Shown: one piece after another, positions 1 through 7,475 of the stretch
Layout: each line of letters starts with the position of its first letter
Position numbering within the stretch: position 1 is the first letter of the stretch
Origin: RGIG1681 sp017467625
GTDB lineage: Bacteria > Bacillota > Clostridia > Christensenellales > UBA1242
Length of the DNA stretch: 64,000 bases
NCBI GenBank assembly: GCA_017467625.1
Contig: JAFUSN010000002.1
Location: 1 to 64,000, forward strand
Direction: 5' to 3'
Made by a program: the position numbers and the translations under genes
The notes under the pieces: model-generated
Databases searched by the model: none
What the model was told of the DNA's origin: nothing
The model's input: only the letters and a program-made list of their open reading frames with translations

Positions 1-284
1 AAGACCATATTGAGCTGATATCGTTAAAGGCAAAGTGCATTCATTGTTTTTATTACGTCTAGTGATACGATTTACAATATCGGACAATTTTAATTTGTGC
101 CACGAAGTGTAATAATTCGGAAATCTCAAATTAGGAACATAAACGCAAAATAGTCTTTAATATAGACGAAGGAGATACAAAAGATATGTATGATAGCATT
201 ATTTTTAATATATTTGGTAGTTCCTCCGTAATTATCTCTAATTAGATACAAATGTTAAAATTTTAATTTACAAGGAGAATTGTT
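1..284. other. Left-edge region without a recognisable gene
   Basis: No convincing gene is seen. One short frame at 186-245 (+) would encode a 19-residue peptide, with an AAGGAG about 12 bases upstream. It could be a leader peptide for the integrase or chance. A search by eye for a copy of the tRNA-Ser 3' end, expected if an attachment site lay here, found none. Confidence 0.4.
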
Positions 285-1199
285 ATGACAATTAGAGAAA
301 TAGTTGAGTTATGGAAAAAGGACAAAATACACTATGTAAAACGCTCGACATATTCAGCGTACATATTGCTTATTGAAAATCATATTTTACCCACATTTGG
401 GAATAAAACAAGTCTTGTTGAAGAAGATGTGCAAAACTTTGTTTTTACAAAGTTAAATGATGGTTTATGCCAAAAAACTATAAAAGATATTTTGATTGTT
501 CTTAAGATGGTATTGAAATTTGGGGAGAAAAAGAAACTTTTCCCTTATACCATTTTTGACGTTAAATTTCCTACTGAAAATGAAAAAAACGATTTAGAAG
601 TTTTGAGCATTCCCGATCACAAAAGACTTATTCAATACTTGCAAGATAATTTTACATTTAAAAATCTTGGTATTTTTATTTGTTTATCAACAGGTATCAG
701 AATTGGTGAAGTTTGTGGTTTGCGTTGGTCAGACATTGATTTGGAAAAAGAATTGATTTGCATTAGACGTACAGTTCAAAGAATTTACAATATAGAAAGT
801 GAAATCAAAAGAACTGAAATTATAGTGGATAAGCCTAAGACACAAAATTCTATTCGTGATATACCTATGTCAAAAGAATTATATGCCATCATAAAACCTT
901 TGTGTAAGGTTGTCAATGAAAATTATTATGTTATTTCAAACGATATTAAACCGATAGAACCGAGAACATATAGAAGTTATTATTTGCGTTTAATGAAAAG
1001 ATTAGGAATACCACCTTTGAAATTTCACGGATTGAGACATAGCTTTGCTACAAGGTGTATTGAGAGTAAGTGTGATTACAAAACAGTCAGTGTGATTTTA
1101 GGTCATTCAAATATTAGCACAACGCTTAATTTGTATGTTCACCCAAACAATGAGCAAAAGAAAAAGTGTATTAACCAAATGAATAAATTATTAAAATAA
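285..1199 (+). CDS. Tyrosine recombinase / phage-type integrase
   Basis: This is a site-specific tyrosine recombinase that would integrate or excise the adjacent element. The 304 residues show an N-terminal SAM-like core-binding domain (about 1-100) and a C-terminal catalytic domain. The catalytic set is complete: Arg139 in STGIRIGE, Lys185 in the beta-hairpin, His248 and Arg251 in HGLRHS, His274 in GHSNIS, and nucleophile Tyr284 in LNLYVHP. The N-terminal arm-binding domain of Tn916-type integrases is not obvious. AAGGAG lies 7 bases before the ATG. It is convergent with the SLOG gene and they share a terminator. The intact catalytic residues suggest it is functional. Family is certain, target site is not. 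Confidence 0.95.
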   Translation: MTIREIVELWKKDKIHYVKRSTYSAYILLIENHILPTFGNKTSLVEEDVQNFVFTKLNDGLCQKTIKDILIVLKMVLKFGEKKKLFPYTIFDVKFPTENEKNDLEVLSIPDHKRLIQYLQDNFTFKNLGIFICLSTGIRIGEVCGLRWSDIDLEKELICIRRTVQRIYNIESEIKRTEIIVDKPKTQNSIRDIPMSKELYAIIKPLCKVVNENYYVISNDIKPIEPRTYRSYYLRLMKRLGIPPLKFHGLRHSFATRCIESKCDYKTVSVILGHSNISTTLNLYVHPNNEQKKKCINQMNKLLK

Positions 1200-1202
1200 A
1201 AA

Positions 1203-1232
1203 AAATGGCTTAGCTAGTTGCTAAGTCATTTA
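1203..1232. terminator. Bidirectional terminator between int and SLOG gene
   Basis: Inverted repeat AATGGCTTAGC / GCTAAGTCATT with a 5-base loop, flanked by A-rich and T-rich tracts. It serves the convergent genes on both sides and includes the stop codon of the minus-strand gene. Confidence 0.8.
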
Positions 1233-1742
1233 TTTATATTGGTTTATATCAACTATTCTGACTTTACGCCCATTTTCTTTTGCAAAACGAATTGTATTTC
1301 CAGTTCCACTTGGTTTGCCATTATAACAAGCAATTAAAACGCTAGAATGTTTAACCATATATTCATTTCTCTCGTTCATACAAGTGGGTGTATATTCTTC
1401 TGAAAGAGTGATAACTTCATCACATTGTTTTAATATGTTTTGATATCTAATTTGTTGTTCAGTTTTCCACTTTTTCTCTTGGTTTTTGCAAGGGATAATA
1501 GCAAAAATTTTAATGTCTTTGTATGTTCTTCTCAACTCGATTAAAGTTTCTGCCCCAATCATATCAAAACCTTCTGCCATGCCAACCAAGTAATTTTTTA
1601 ATCCATATTTATAAGCGCCAATAAAAAGTGTTTGTAAATCGTGCTTAAATTTTACACAACTTGCTTTTGTTTCATCATAAAACCAAGGTAATTTATTTGG
1701 TCTGTGTCCAGAAAGACAAGCTGTTTCTTCAATATTCCACAT
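1230..1742 (-). CDS. SLOG-fold protein, DUF1273/YpsA-like
   Basis: The 170-residue protein begins with the SGHRP motif (residues 11-15) typical of the DUF1273/YpsA branch of the SLOG superfamily, Rossmann-like domains thought to bind nucleotides or nucleotide-derived signals. A second glycine-rich stretch near the C-terminus (CYNGKPSGTGNTIRFA) fits the ligand-binding end of the fold. Start ATG at 1742 follows AGGAG. It is transcribed away from the XRE repressor gene, and the shared spacer has palindromic operators, so the two are probably co-regulated. In mobile elements such proteins are commonly of unknown function, and any role in signalling or defence is inference. It could equally be a YpsA-like housekeeping cargo gene. 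Confidence 0.75.
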   Translation of the reverse strand: MWNIEETACLSGHRPNKLPWFYDETKASCVKFKHDLQTLFIGAYKYGLKNYLVGMAEGFDMIGAETLIELRRTYKDIKIFAIIPCKNQEKKWKTEQQIRYQNILKQCDEVITLSEEYTPTCMNERNEYMVKHSSVLIACYNGKPSGTGNTIRFAKENGRKVRIVDINQYK

Positions 1743-1760
1743 ATAATCTCCTACTTATAA

Positions 1761-1874
1761 GGTTGTATATACAACCATAATACCATAAAATCAATACTAA
1801 TTCAACATTTTGGGGTTGTAAATATGTCCTTAGGTTAATAATATTTACTGCTAAAATATAGTTGTAAATACAAC
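1761..1874. promoter_or_regulatory. Operator array between SLOG and XRE genes
   Basis: Three related sites lie in the divergent spacer: a perfect 16-base palindrome GGTTGTATATACAACC at 1761-1776, a half-degenerate copy GGTTGTAAATATGTCC at 1814-1829, and GTTGTAAATACAAC at 1861-1874 just before the XRE gene's Shine-Dalgarno. The arrangement resembles lambda-type repressor operators. They are probably bound by the adjacent XRE protein and control both promoters. Confidence 0.75.
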
Positions 1875-1887
1875 CATAGGAGAATTT

Positions 1888-2130
1888 ATGAAATTAAGCA
1901 CGGCTGTTGCTATAAGAGTTAGTAAACTTTTAGAAGAACGGAAAATGTCGCAATATAGATTGGAAAAGATAATTGCAATGCCTCATAACACAATGAAAAC
2001 TTTAATGGGTGAAAGAAACCAAAGTGTAAACCTAAAAACCGTTATGCAAATAATTAGAGGACTAGAAATGACAACTGCTGAGTTCTTTGATGACCCAATC
2101 TTTGAAAGCGATGATTTAGAAATTGATTAA
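1888..2130 (+). CDS. XRE/Cro-type HTH transcriptional regulator
   Basis: A small (80-residue) single-domain helix-turn-helix protein of the Cro/C1 (XRE) type. The HTH spans about residues 18-70: SQYRLEKIIAMPHNTMKTLM forms the scissors of the HTH, followed by a helix with LKTVMQIIRGLEMT. There is no peptidase or ligand domain. AGGAGA lies 6 bases before the ATG, and an operator palindrome sits immediately upstream, so autoregulation is likely. It lies next to the integrase and SLOG genes and probably represses the element's early genes. Family assignment is confident; target genes are inferred from operator positions. Confidence 0.88.
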   Translation: MKLSTAVAIRVSKLLEERKMSQYRLEKIIAMPHNTMKTLMGERNQSVNLKTVMQIIRGLEMTTAEFFDDPIFESDDLEID

Positions 2131-2144
2131 ACTAACATAAAAAT

Positions 2145-2170
2145 AGCCGAGAGTTTTTAGCTCTCGGCTT
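2145..2170 (-). terminator. Terminator of the PcfJ/PcfK operon
   Basis: Perfect stem AGCCGAGAG / CTCTCGGCT. On the minus strand it is followed by a T-rich run, placing it right after the last gene of the leftward operon. It may also end XRE transcription weakly. Confidence 0.8.
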
Positions 2171-2174
2171 ATTG

Positions 2175-2498
2175 TTATATTGTTTGTTCTTTATCTGGAA
2201 TGTAGATTTTATCTCCAACCTTTATTGCTTTGTAGGTTATGCCATTTAATTCGTAAGTTATATTTTCTGGTTTACCATCAGCATTTGCTCGTAAGATAAA
2301 ATGTTCTGTATCTCTTTCTGCTTTTGTTATGTTCACATCTAAAAACTTTTCATCATTAGATATTTCAATAACTTTAAGTCCTTTTTGTATGCAGTATGAG
2401 CTTAACTGCCACATTTTTTCAAATAGTCCATTTGTGTCCATAATGAAGCAGTAGTTATCTTCTGGACAGTATCCTGTAATTCTAAAATAATTTGTCAT
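2175..2498 (-). CDS. Hypothetical protein, last gene of element operon
   Basis: I do not recognise this 107-residue protein. It is soluble in appearance, without a signal peptide or membrane segment, rich in aromatic and acidic residues, and ends in a predicted beta-rich tail (ITYKAIKVGDKIYIPDKEQ). Start ATG at 2498 has AAGGAG 7 bases upstream. It is 12 bases downstream of the PcfJ-like gene and is the last gene before the operon terminator, so it is probably cotranscribed with the PcfJ/PcfK genes. Likely accessory cargo of the mobile element. Confidence 0.7.
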   Translation of the reverse strand: MTNYFRITGYCPEDNYCFIMDTNGLFEKMWQLSSYCIQKGLKVIEISNDEKFLDVNITKAERDTEHFILRANADGKPENITYELNGITYKAIKVGDKIYIPDKEQTI

Positions 2499-2510
2499 TT
2501 TCTTTTCTCC

Positions 2511-3821
2511 TTATATTGCAATTTGCCTTACTTTTCTATTGGCGTAAGGTAGCCATATTTTATTTACAAATTCAAGTATTGCATCAGTTGGTTTTGTATC
2601 GTGTTCAGCATAACATTGAAGCACTTTTTGTGTTTTTGGTGAATATTCAAGTGTTACAAGTGGAATTTCTGGATTATCTTTTGTTCTAACAAAGAATATC
2701 AGTGTTTCTTCTCGTGCAAACTTTTGGTCATAACCCATTCTGCCAACACAGTGATGAAGTATATTGCCTTCATTTATTAAATCTTTTGGGCTTTTTGCAA
2801 TTATGCAAACATAGTTTTCTTTTAGGTTTCTTTGCAAATTTATGTATTTTTTAGATACGGATGCAAATTTTTCATATAATTCTTTTCTAATCTTTGCATC
2901 TTCTTCAGCTTGTTTAGTGTGATATTCATCTATTCTAATGTTGTGCCAACGCATAAATTGTTTTGGAAATCTGTTCTTGTCTATGTTCATATCTAGTCCA
3001 AGATATTCGCAAGCTTGTAAATAATCTTCATACATAGGTATAGAAATATCTTGTTTTACCAAGTATTCAACAAGTTTAGTTAAATCCTTTGCAAACACTT
3101 CTTTTAAGTGTCTGTAATTGTCTTTTGAACGAAGTGCATATTTTAATTCTTCCAATCTATTAACTTCTTTTATGTTTCTGTTTTGACTATATGCTTTAAG
3201 TATTGCATTAGTATAGCAATAGCAATTTTTCAAATTTTCTTTGTTTTTATATAGCCATTTGCAGAAATTCTTATCTTTTTTGCACTTTTTTAATATTGTT
3301 TGTCTAGTTGCTAAACCAGAAAGCCCACATTTAACTAATAACTCAGTTTGTGGATATTGTTCATACAATCTTAGATATTTCATCGTATCTGTATATTCAT
3401 ATTGTTCAATGGCTGAATACTTATATTCAGGTTGAGAGAGTATAAATTCTCTGTTTATAACTGGTGCATATTTGTTAAAATATTTATCATCATTATAACC
3501 CCAATCATAGTCATACCATTTTGGATATGATGTTAGTTTTTCTCTATACCAACCAACTACATAGTATCCCATAGCAATTCCAATATCTTGAAGCCAAACT
3601 TTGTCGCTATGAATACCATGAACAATAACTTGTTTGCAATACCACTTTTTGTATTTGTTTCGGACTGCAACAGTAACCGAGCATAGTTCATTGTTATACT
3701 TTGTATAGTAAGTATAAAATCGTGTATGACCATCTGGTTTAGGATAAAATTCTTTATCTTTTTTCTGTATTAGTTTTAACATATATTTAGGTATTTTTCT
3801 TATGTTTGTATCTGTAATCAT
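2511..3821 (-). CDS. PcfJ-like protein
   Basis: The C-terminal region (about 335-435) matches the PcfJ-like domain: an N-E-G-x-x-L-H-H-C-V-G core followed by FFVRTKDNPEIPLVTLEY and a cysteine-containing beta segment. PcfJ was named from the conjugative plasmid pCF10, and homologues occur widely in conjugative elements and phages. The molecular role is unknown. The N-terminal 330 residues are basic, aromatic and mostly helical. The length of 436 is normal for the family. It follows the PcfK-like gene by 10 bases, and PcfK-PcfJ pairing is characteristic. AAGGAG precedes the ATG. Family confident, function open. Confidence 0.85.
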   Translation of the reverse strand: MITDTNIRKIPKYMLKLIQKKDKEFYPKPDGHTRFYTYYTKYNNELCSVTVAVRNKYKKWYCKQVIVHGIHSDKVWLQDIGIAMGYYVVGWYREKLTSYPKWYDYDWGYNDDKYFNKYAPVINREFILSQPEYKYSAIEQYEYTDTMKYLRLYEQYPQTELLVKCGLSGLATRQTILKKCKKDKNFCKWLYKNKENLKNCYCYTNAILKAYSQNRNIKEVNRLEELKYALRSKDNYRHLKEVFAKDLTKLVEYLVKQDISIPMYEDYLQACEYLGLDMNIDKNRFPKQFMRWHNIRIDEYHTKQAEEDAKIRKELYEKFASVSKKYINLQRNLKENYVCIIAKSPKDLINEGNILHHCVGRMGYDQKFAREETLIFFVRTKDNPEIPLVTLEYSPKTQKVLQCYAEHDTKPTDAILEFVNKIWLPYANRKVRQIAI

Positions 3822-3831
3822 AATTAACTCC

Positions 3832-4449
3832 TTATTGTAATTTCACTTTGCCATCAAATGCGACAGCTATTGTTTTTAAGATATATTTATCAAATGTTTC
3901 ATTATTGTTTGATATAACTTCACCAGTTGAAGTATCTACATTTCGACCAGCTATTTCTTTCATAGGTGGTATATCTTCAACATCTTCTTCATTGTCATCA
4001 AACAATGGATCAAGTTCTAATTGTTCTTCAACTTTATCTTCTTTTTCTGGTTCAGTCATAAAGTCAAATAAACTTGGTTGTTTTGGTTTTTCTTTAACTT
4101 CAACTTTTGGTGTTTCTTTCTTAACTGGTTTTGGTGGTTCATATTCAGTTCCATCAAGATTGAAAAGTTTTCCTTGTATTTCATCTTCTTCAAAGTAGTG
4201 AATAGCCCAGCCATACACAGTTTTGTCATCAATACACGCATAACTTTTATTTTCAGCAAGTTTTTTAGCTTCTGTATTTGCATAATTAAAGAAAGAGTCC
4301 AAGTCCTTTTTAGATAGCAACTGCTTGCCATCTTTTTCGACTTGAACTCCATTGTTTATTTTGTTTGCTAGTATATCACTCGCATTGTTTTCAAGATATT
4401 CTAATATGCGTTTTTGTGATTCATCTTTAGCTTGTAAATTTATTTTCAT
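3832..4449 (-). CDS. PcfK-like protein / AcrIIA9 family
   Basis: The first ~105 residues show the PcfK-like domain, including the diagnostic segment DKTVYGWAIHYFEEDEIQGK and then LFNLDGTEY. This is followed by a low-complexity acidic/proline linker (PKPVKKETPKVEV..., then DDNEEDVED) and a short C-terminal tail. The family now carries the name Cas9 inhibitor AcrIIA9 because one member, AcrIIA9, inhibits type II-A Cas9; most members are untested. It is paired with the PcfJ gene downstream. Inhibitory activity here is inference only, and a conjugation-related role remains possible. It starts with ATG after AGGAG. Confidence 0.85.
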   Translation of the reverse strand: MKINLQAKDESQKRILEYLENNASDILANKINNGVQVEKDGKQLLSKKDLDSFFNYANTEAKKLAENKSYACIDDKTVYGWAIHYFEEDEIQGKLFNLDGTEYEPPKPVKKETPKVEVKEKPKQPSLFDFMTEPEKEDKVEEQLELDPLFDDNEEDVEDIPPMKEIAGRNVDTSTGEVISNNNETFDKYILKTIAVAFDGKVKLQ

Positions 4450-4657
4450 TTTTAACTCCTAATAATTTATTAAACGGACAGTTTTTCCAAACTCTTTTAC
4501 ATTCTTTCTTTGGAGTAGGCAACACTTTCCATTTTTTATTTGTTTGTCTTTCTAATTGGTATTTTTCAAAGAGAGCAAGATAATATGAATTGGTATATTT
4601 TGCTTTTCTCTTATGACAAACTTTGTATCCATATAGTTTATTTATTGTTAATCTCAT
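4427..4657 (-). CDS. Small basic hypothetical protein
   Basis: A 76-residue lysine-rich protein (MRLTINKLYGYKVCHK...) that I do not recognise. Start chosen at the ATG 4657, because AAGGAG lies 6 bases upstream; an in-frame GTG at 4663 would sit on the Shine-Dalgarno. Its 3' end overlaps the start of the PcfK-like gene by 23 bases, which suggests translational coupling. The Cys pairs C-H-K-R-K-A and K-K-E-C-K-R-V-W-K-N-C could be a weak metal site, but no clear motif emerges. Confidence 0.65.
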   Translation of the reverse strand: MRLTINKLYGYKVCHKRKAKYTNSYYLALFEKYQLERQTNKKWKVLPTPKKECKRVWKNCPFNKLLGVKNENKFTS

Positions 4658-4666
4658 AAACACTCC

Positions 4667-4882
4667 TTATGTTTCAAGCCACATTACAACATCTAATGTG
4701 TCTGAAAAGTTTTGTTTTTTAAGTATTTCAATAAGATTATTTAGTTCATCATCATCTTGTTCACAAATGCTTCTAAATAATCTTGAATAGAAACCTTGTG
4801 AATCTTTGAATGTAAGTATTGCATTTGCAAATATGTTTACATTTTTATTTTTATAATTTAATAGTTTTTCAAAGTTACTCAT
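4667..4882 (-). CDS. Small acidic hypothetical protein
   Basis: A 71-residue protein of unknown function with a predicted helical, acidic C-terminal half (CEQDDDELNNLIEILKK). It begins with a TAATG overlap on the stop codon of the upstream gene, so translation is coupled. It sits in the middle of the element operon. No family is recognised. Confidence 0.65.
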   Translation of the reverse strand: MSNFEKLLNYKNKNVNIFANAILTFKDSQGFYSRLFRSICEQDDDELNNLIEILKKQNFSDTLDVVMWLET

Positions 4883-5295
4883 TAGCCAATCCTCCTAATT
4901 CCACCACCAAAACTTTGGATAATTACATCACCAAATTCAGAGCAGTAGTCATCATCTTTATTCCATACATAAGCATACGCATAGAAATTTTTATCATAAT
5001 TTCCAACAATGTCATCCCATTCTTCTTGATAATCTGAAACGATAAGAAAGTCATAAAACTCTCCAATTTCAGTTATTTCATGGGTGATTGCATATACAGT
5101 GCAGTTGTATTTTTGTTCAATCTCATTTTTCTTTTCAATTAGCTCAGGATTTTGCCAAGCCCAAAAGCCTCCAAATCCTTCAAAGTAGCAAACATTATCA
5201 CTGTTTTTAAAGCCATTTATGTATGGTTGATAAATATTCAATTTTTTCATAAGCTCAATAGCTTTTCCTTTTCTTTCTTCAATAGTTGTATTCAT
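4882..5295 (-). CDS. Hypothetical element protein
   Basis: A 137-residue acidic protein, rich in Tyr/Trp/Phe, with no membrane segment. The frame extends 17 codons upstream, but the ATG at 5295 has AAAGGAG 8 bases before it and is preferred. It contains a glycine-aromatic stretch (YFEGFGGFWAWQNPELIEKK) and ends in a Gly-rich tail. Proteins of this style are common in PcfJ/PcfK-type loci, but I cannot name the family. It is cotranscribed with the neighbours on both sides. Confidence 0.7.
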   Translation of the reverse strand: MNTTIEERKGKAIELMKKLNIYQPYINGFKNSDNVCYFEGFGGFWAWQNPELIEKKNEIEQKYNCTVYAITHEITEIGEFYDFLIVSDYQEEWDDIVGNYDKNFYAYAYVWNKDDDYCSEFGDVIIQSFGGGIRRIG

Positions 5296-5308
5296 AATTT
5301 TTTCTCCT

Positions 5309-5722
5309 TTATATACATTCTTGCAACTCTTCAAATTGCATTCCAATATTTCTTAATGTTTCTTCAAAGCCAAACCAAGCAAGTAAATTTTGATTGTAGT
5401 CATAATAAGCTAATGGGTCTTCTTCATCCCATTTTTTGCCAAATAAGTCTTTTGGTGATGTTATTCCACAATCGTTCATTATTTCATAGAGAATATCGTT
5501 TATTTCTTCTTGATATTTCTTGTAATACTTAACAGTGTCTGAATAATAAATAAGACTGCCAACGATTCCAGATTGACAGCCATAATGTAAAACATCAGTG
5601 AATATTGATTTTTTGTTGTCATAATTAGACCAATGTTCAATGACATAATTACAGACATTTTTAGTTAGTTCATTGTCTGTATTTTGTTTAATTGATTTAA
5701 TGTTAGATAATGTAAGTTTCAT
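5309..5722 (-). CDS. Hypothetical protein, DUF7222-like
   Basis: The 137-residue sequence has a core LHYGCQSGIVGSLIYYSD followed by a Lys/Tyr helix (TVKYYKKYQEEINDILYEI). That recalls small phage- and plasmid-encoded proteins of the DUF7222 type; I make this link from memory and with modest confidence. No catalytic motif is obvious. ATG with AAGGAG 8 bases upstream. Second gene of the operon. Confidence 0.6.
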   Translation of the reverse strand: MKLTLSNIKSIKQNTDNELTKNVCNYVIEHWSNYDNKKSIFTDVLHYGCQSGIVGSLIYYSDTVKYYKKYQEEINDILYEIMNDCGITSPKDLFGKKWDEEDPLAYYDYNQNLLAWFGFEETLRNIGMQFEELQECI

Positions 5723-5734
5723 TTTTAACTCCTT

Positions 5735-6034
5735 TTAATTTAGAACTCTTAACCAAATGTGGTAGTCAACTTCAATTTCGAGTTCGATTAGTTGACCTTT
5801 GTCGTTTTCAAATTCGATTTCTTCATATTCAAAGAAACCACCTTTGAATTCGTTAGTAGTGCCAATAACTGGATGCAAAGATTTCATAACATCTTCATAT
5901 CTGTGTTCAACTTGATTGCCATCTCTATCTTTGTATTTAGTGATAAGGTCATTGCCATCAAGTATTCCATAACCAGTAAATCTGTATGAACCTTTTTTAC
6001 AGTATCTAGTTATTCCATACTTAACTTTTTTCAT
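5735..6034 (-). CDS. Hypothetical protein, first gene of element operon
   Basis: A 99-residue beta-rich protein with basic N-terminus and acidic C-terminus, not recognised. It starts with ATG 6034 after AGGAGG. As the first gene of the eight-gene leftward operon, it lies about 75 bases from a possible promoter. No membrane segment or cysteine motif. Confidence 0.7.
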   Translation of the reverse strand: MKKVKYGITRYCKKGSYRFTGYGILDGNDLITKYKDRDGNQVEHRYEDVMKSLHPVIGTTNEFKGGFFEYEEIEFENDKGQLIELEIEVDYHIWLRVLN

Positions 6035-6103
6035 CTTCTTTTCCTCCTTATATTAAATTTGCCTTTTGGCAGCGGACAACTAGCATATTTCGGTAAGGAG
6101 TTT

Positions 6104-6132
6104 TTTATTTTGTGTTTTAATGTAGTAGTCAA
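6104..6132 (-). promoter_or_regulatory. Candidate promoter of the element operon
   Basis: On the minus strand TTGACT (6127-6132) is followed after 17 bases by AATAAA (6104-6109), a good -35 and a weak -10, upstream of the first operon gene. The weak -10 would fit a regulated promoter. Confidence 0.45.
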
Positions 6133-6164
6133 CGATAAAGAAGAAAATATTGTGTTGGTATGAA

Positions 6165-6262
6165 TAAAAAAGACCAGGTCAAAGACCTAGTCTAAATGAA
6201 TTGTTTAAGCAATATTTTATTCCGTTTACTACTACGAGAAGTATGCTACAAAAGTCCACAAC
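6165..6262 (-). ncRNA. Possible small RNA between two terminators
   Basis: On the minus strand TTGCTA (6292-6297) and TATATT (6270-6275) are spaced by 16 bases. About 70 bases downstream is a strong terminator stem AGACCAGGTC / GACCTAGTCT with a T-run. No reading frame with a start and Shine-Dalgarno lies between. This would give an RNA of about 95 nt. Evidence is architectural only. Confidence 0.25.
6171..6193 (-). terminator. Rho-independent terminator (minus strand)
   Basis: Imperfect inverted repeat with a 3-base loop. On the minus strand it is followed by TTTTTTA. It is the second terminator downstream of tRNA-Ser. Confidence 0.65.
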
Positions 6263-6310
6263 AAAAGCAAATATATAAGGGGGTTTGTTGCTAGCAAAAT
6301 TGCAATAAAA

Positions 6311-6336
6311 AAGGTGAACCTTTTTAGATTCACCTT
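6311..6336 (-). terminator. Terminator of tRNA-Ser(GCU)
   Basis: Stem AAGGTGAA / TTCACCTT with a T-run on the minus strand, about 75 bases past the tRNA 3' end. Confidence 0.75.
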
Positions 6337-6410
6337 ACTTAAAATTTATCACGCCTGCAACACCTTTTGTTAAAATATAAATTCCACAAGGGTTCAAACG
6401 CGATTGCACT

Positions 6411-6501
6411 TGGCGGAGAGACCGGGATTCGAACCCGGGCGGCTATTTCTAACCCTACACCCTTAGCAGGGGCGCCTCTTCGGCCTCTTGAGTACCTCTC
6501 C
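6411..6501 (-). tRNA. tRNA-Ser(GCU)
   Basis: Ninety-one bases including encoded CCA. The acceptor stem GGAGAGG pairs with TCTCTCC, the anticodon loop reads CTGCTAA (anticodon GCT), there is a long class II variable arm, and the T-loop is GGTTCGAATCC. It reads AGC/AGU codons. Its 3' end points toward the integrase-containing element, the usual orientation for a tRNA used as attachment site. Confidence 0.95.
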
Positions 6502-6783
6502 AAATTTTTTTATTTCATTTTTTTCTTCTTTTGCATTTAACATGGAACTTGTTGAGTATTACAAAAAAGTTGTGGTTGTTCAAAGTTTTTGCAACAGGTT
6601 ATTGCTCCACATCAAAGCAATGCTTAATAACCACAATACACTTCGTGCACAAAAGTGTTGTTGTTCAACAATTAAGCGTTTTGATTATAACATACATAAC
6701 TTCATTTATTCAAGCGTTTTAATAAAATTTTCGGTTTTTTATATTTTGTCATTTTTTGGAAAATAGGTGTGTGATGCTTTGAG
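6502..6783. other. Gene-free AT-rich spacer
   Basis: Apart from the tRNA-Ser promoter I see no gene. Short direct echoes of GTTGTTCAA / GTGTTGTTGTT occur at about 6574-6670, but no defined repeat unit could be drawn. Confidence 0.4.
6556..6583 (-). promoter_or_regulatory. Candidate tRNA-Ser promoter
   Basis: Minus-strand TTGAAC (6578-6583), 16-base spacer, TAATAC (6556-6561). The tRNA 5' end is about 50 bases downstream. Confidence 0.5.
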
Positions 6784-6812
6784 TTGCAAATTTTTGCTTT
6801 GTGTGATATAAT
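6784..6812 (+). promoter_or_regulatory. Promoter of the two-TM protein gene
   Basis: TTGCAA (6784-6789), 17-base spacer, consensus TATAAT (6807-6812), 21 bases before the start codon. Confidence 0.7.
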
Positions 6813-6833
6813 GGTTGAGTTAAAGAAGGTTTT

Positions 6834-7475
6834 ATGTTTAAAAGAAGAAAATTAATAAAAAAATTAAATAAAAGTCCAGCCATGCGAGAGGCAAGGTCTC
6901 TTGACTATGCGGATGACGGAAGGGTTCAAATTAATGTTGGAATTAAAGATGCTGAAGATTTTTTTACTCCATATTCATATAAAACTTATGAGCTTTTGAA
7001 TCCTAGCGTTGTTGATTATATTAATATGTGCGAAGCATCAATCCCTCAAACAGAGGAAATTTCACTTGATGTTTACACTGAAAACCCAACAACTAATGCC
7101 GAAAAAACAAGAATAAGAAAATCGGTTAAAAGGTATCATGCTGAACAGATTGTTATTATTAACAGTAAATTAAAAAAGAATTTACTATTTGGTCTTGCAT
7201 CTTGCTTTATTGGAGTGGCTCTTTTGGTTTTGGAAGCGTTTTTCTTTAAAGTTTATGCTAATGTTTATTTAGACACAATTATGGCTGTTGTTGGATGGTT
7301 GTTTTTGTGGGATGGGCTTGAAATTATGCTTTCTGAAAGAAGTGAGCTCATTAGATTAAAGATTAGAAGTTTGAGACTTATGAATGCAAAAGTGCATGTT
7401 CGACAATATGACCGAAAAATTCAACGAGAATATGGTTTTGGTGAATATGAAGAAGATGAAGAAGATGATGAATAA
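6834..7475 (+). CDS. Two-TM membrane protein of unknown function
   Basis: 213 residues, not recognised. A basic N-terminus (MFKRRKLIKK) leads into a soluble domain of about 110 residues, then two hydrophobic segments (about 117-138 and 145-160), then a basic cytoplasmic stretch and a strongly acidic tail (EYEEDEEDDE). This predicts a hairpin in the membrane with both ends in the cytoplasm. AAGG lies 5 bases before ATG. It is monocistronic with its own promoter, between two tRNA genes. No catalytic motif is visible. Confidence 0.8.
   Translation: MFKRRKLIKKLNKSPAMREARSLDYADDGRVQINVGIKDAEDFFTPYSYKTYELLNPSVVDYINMCEASIPQTEEISLDVYTENPTTNAEKTRIRKSVKRYHAEQIVIINSKLKKNLLFGLASCFIGVALLVLEAFFFKVYANVYLDTIMAVVGWLFLWDGLEIMLSERSELIRLKIRSLRLMNAKVHVRQYDRKIQREYGFGEYEEDEEDDE

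Larger units (their letters stand above)
6035..6410. other. Gene-free junction region between element and tRNA-Ser
   Basis: This stretch holds the operon promoter, two minus-strand terminators (6171-6193 and 6311-6336), a possible small RNA between them, and the 3' flank of the tRNA. No protein gene is visible. It is the likely right boundary of the integrated element, though no attachment duplication was found. Confidence 0.5.

Noticed and set aside
186..245. 19-codon peptide before the integrase
   Set aside because: Only a distant AAGGAG supports it; too short to distinguish from chance, so not listed as a gene.
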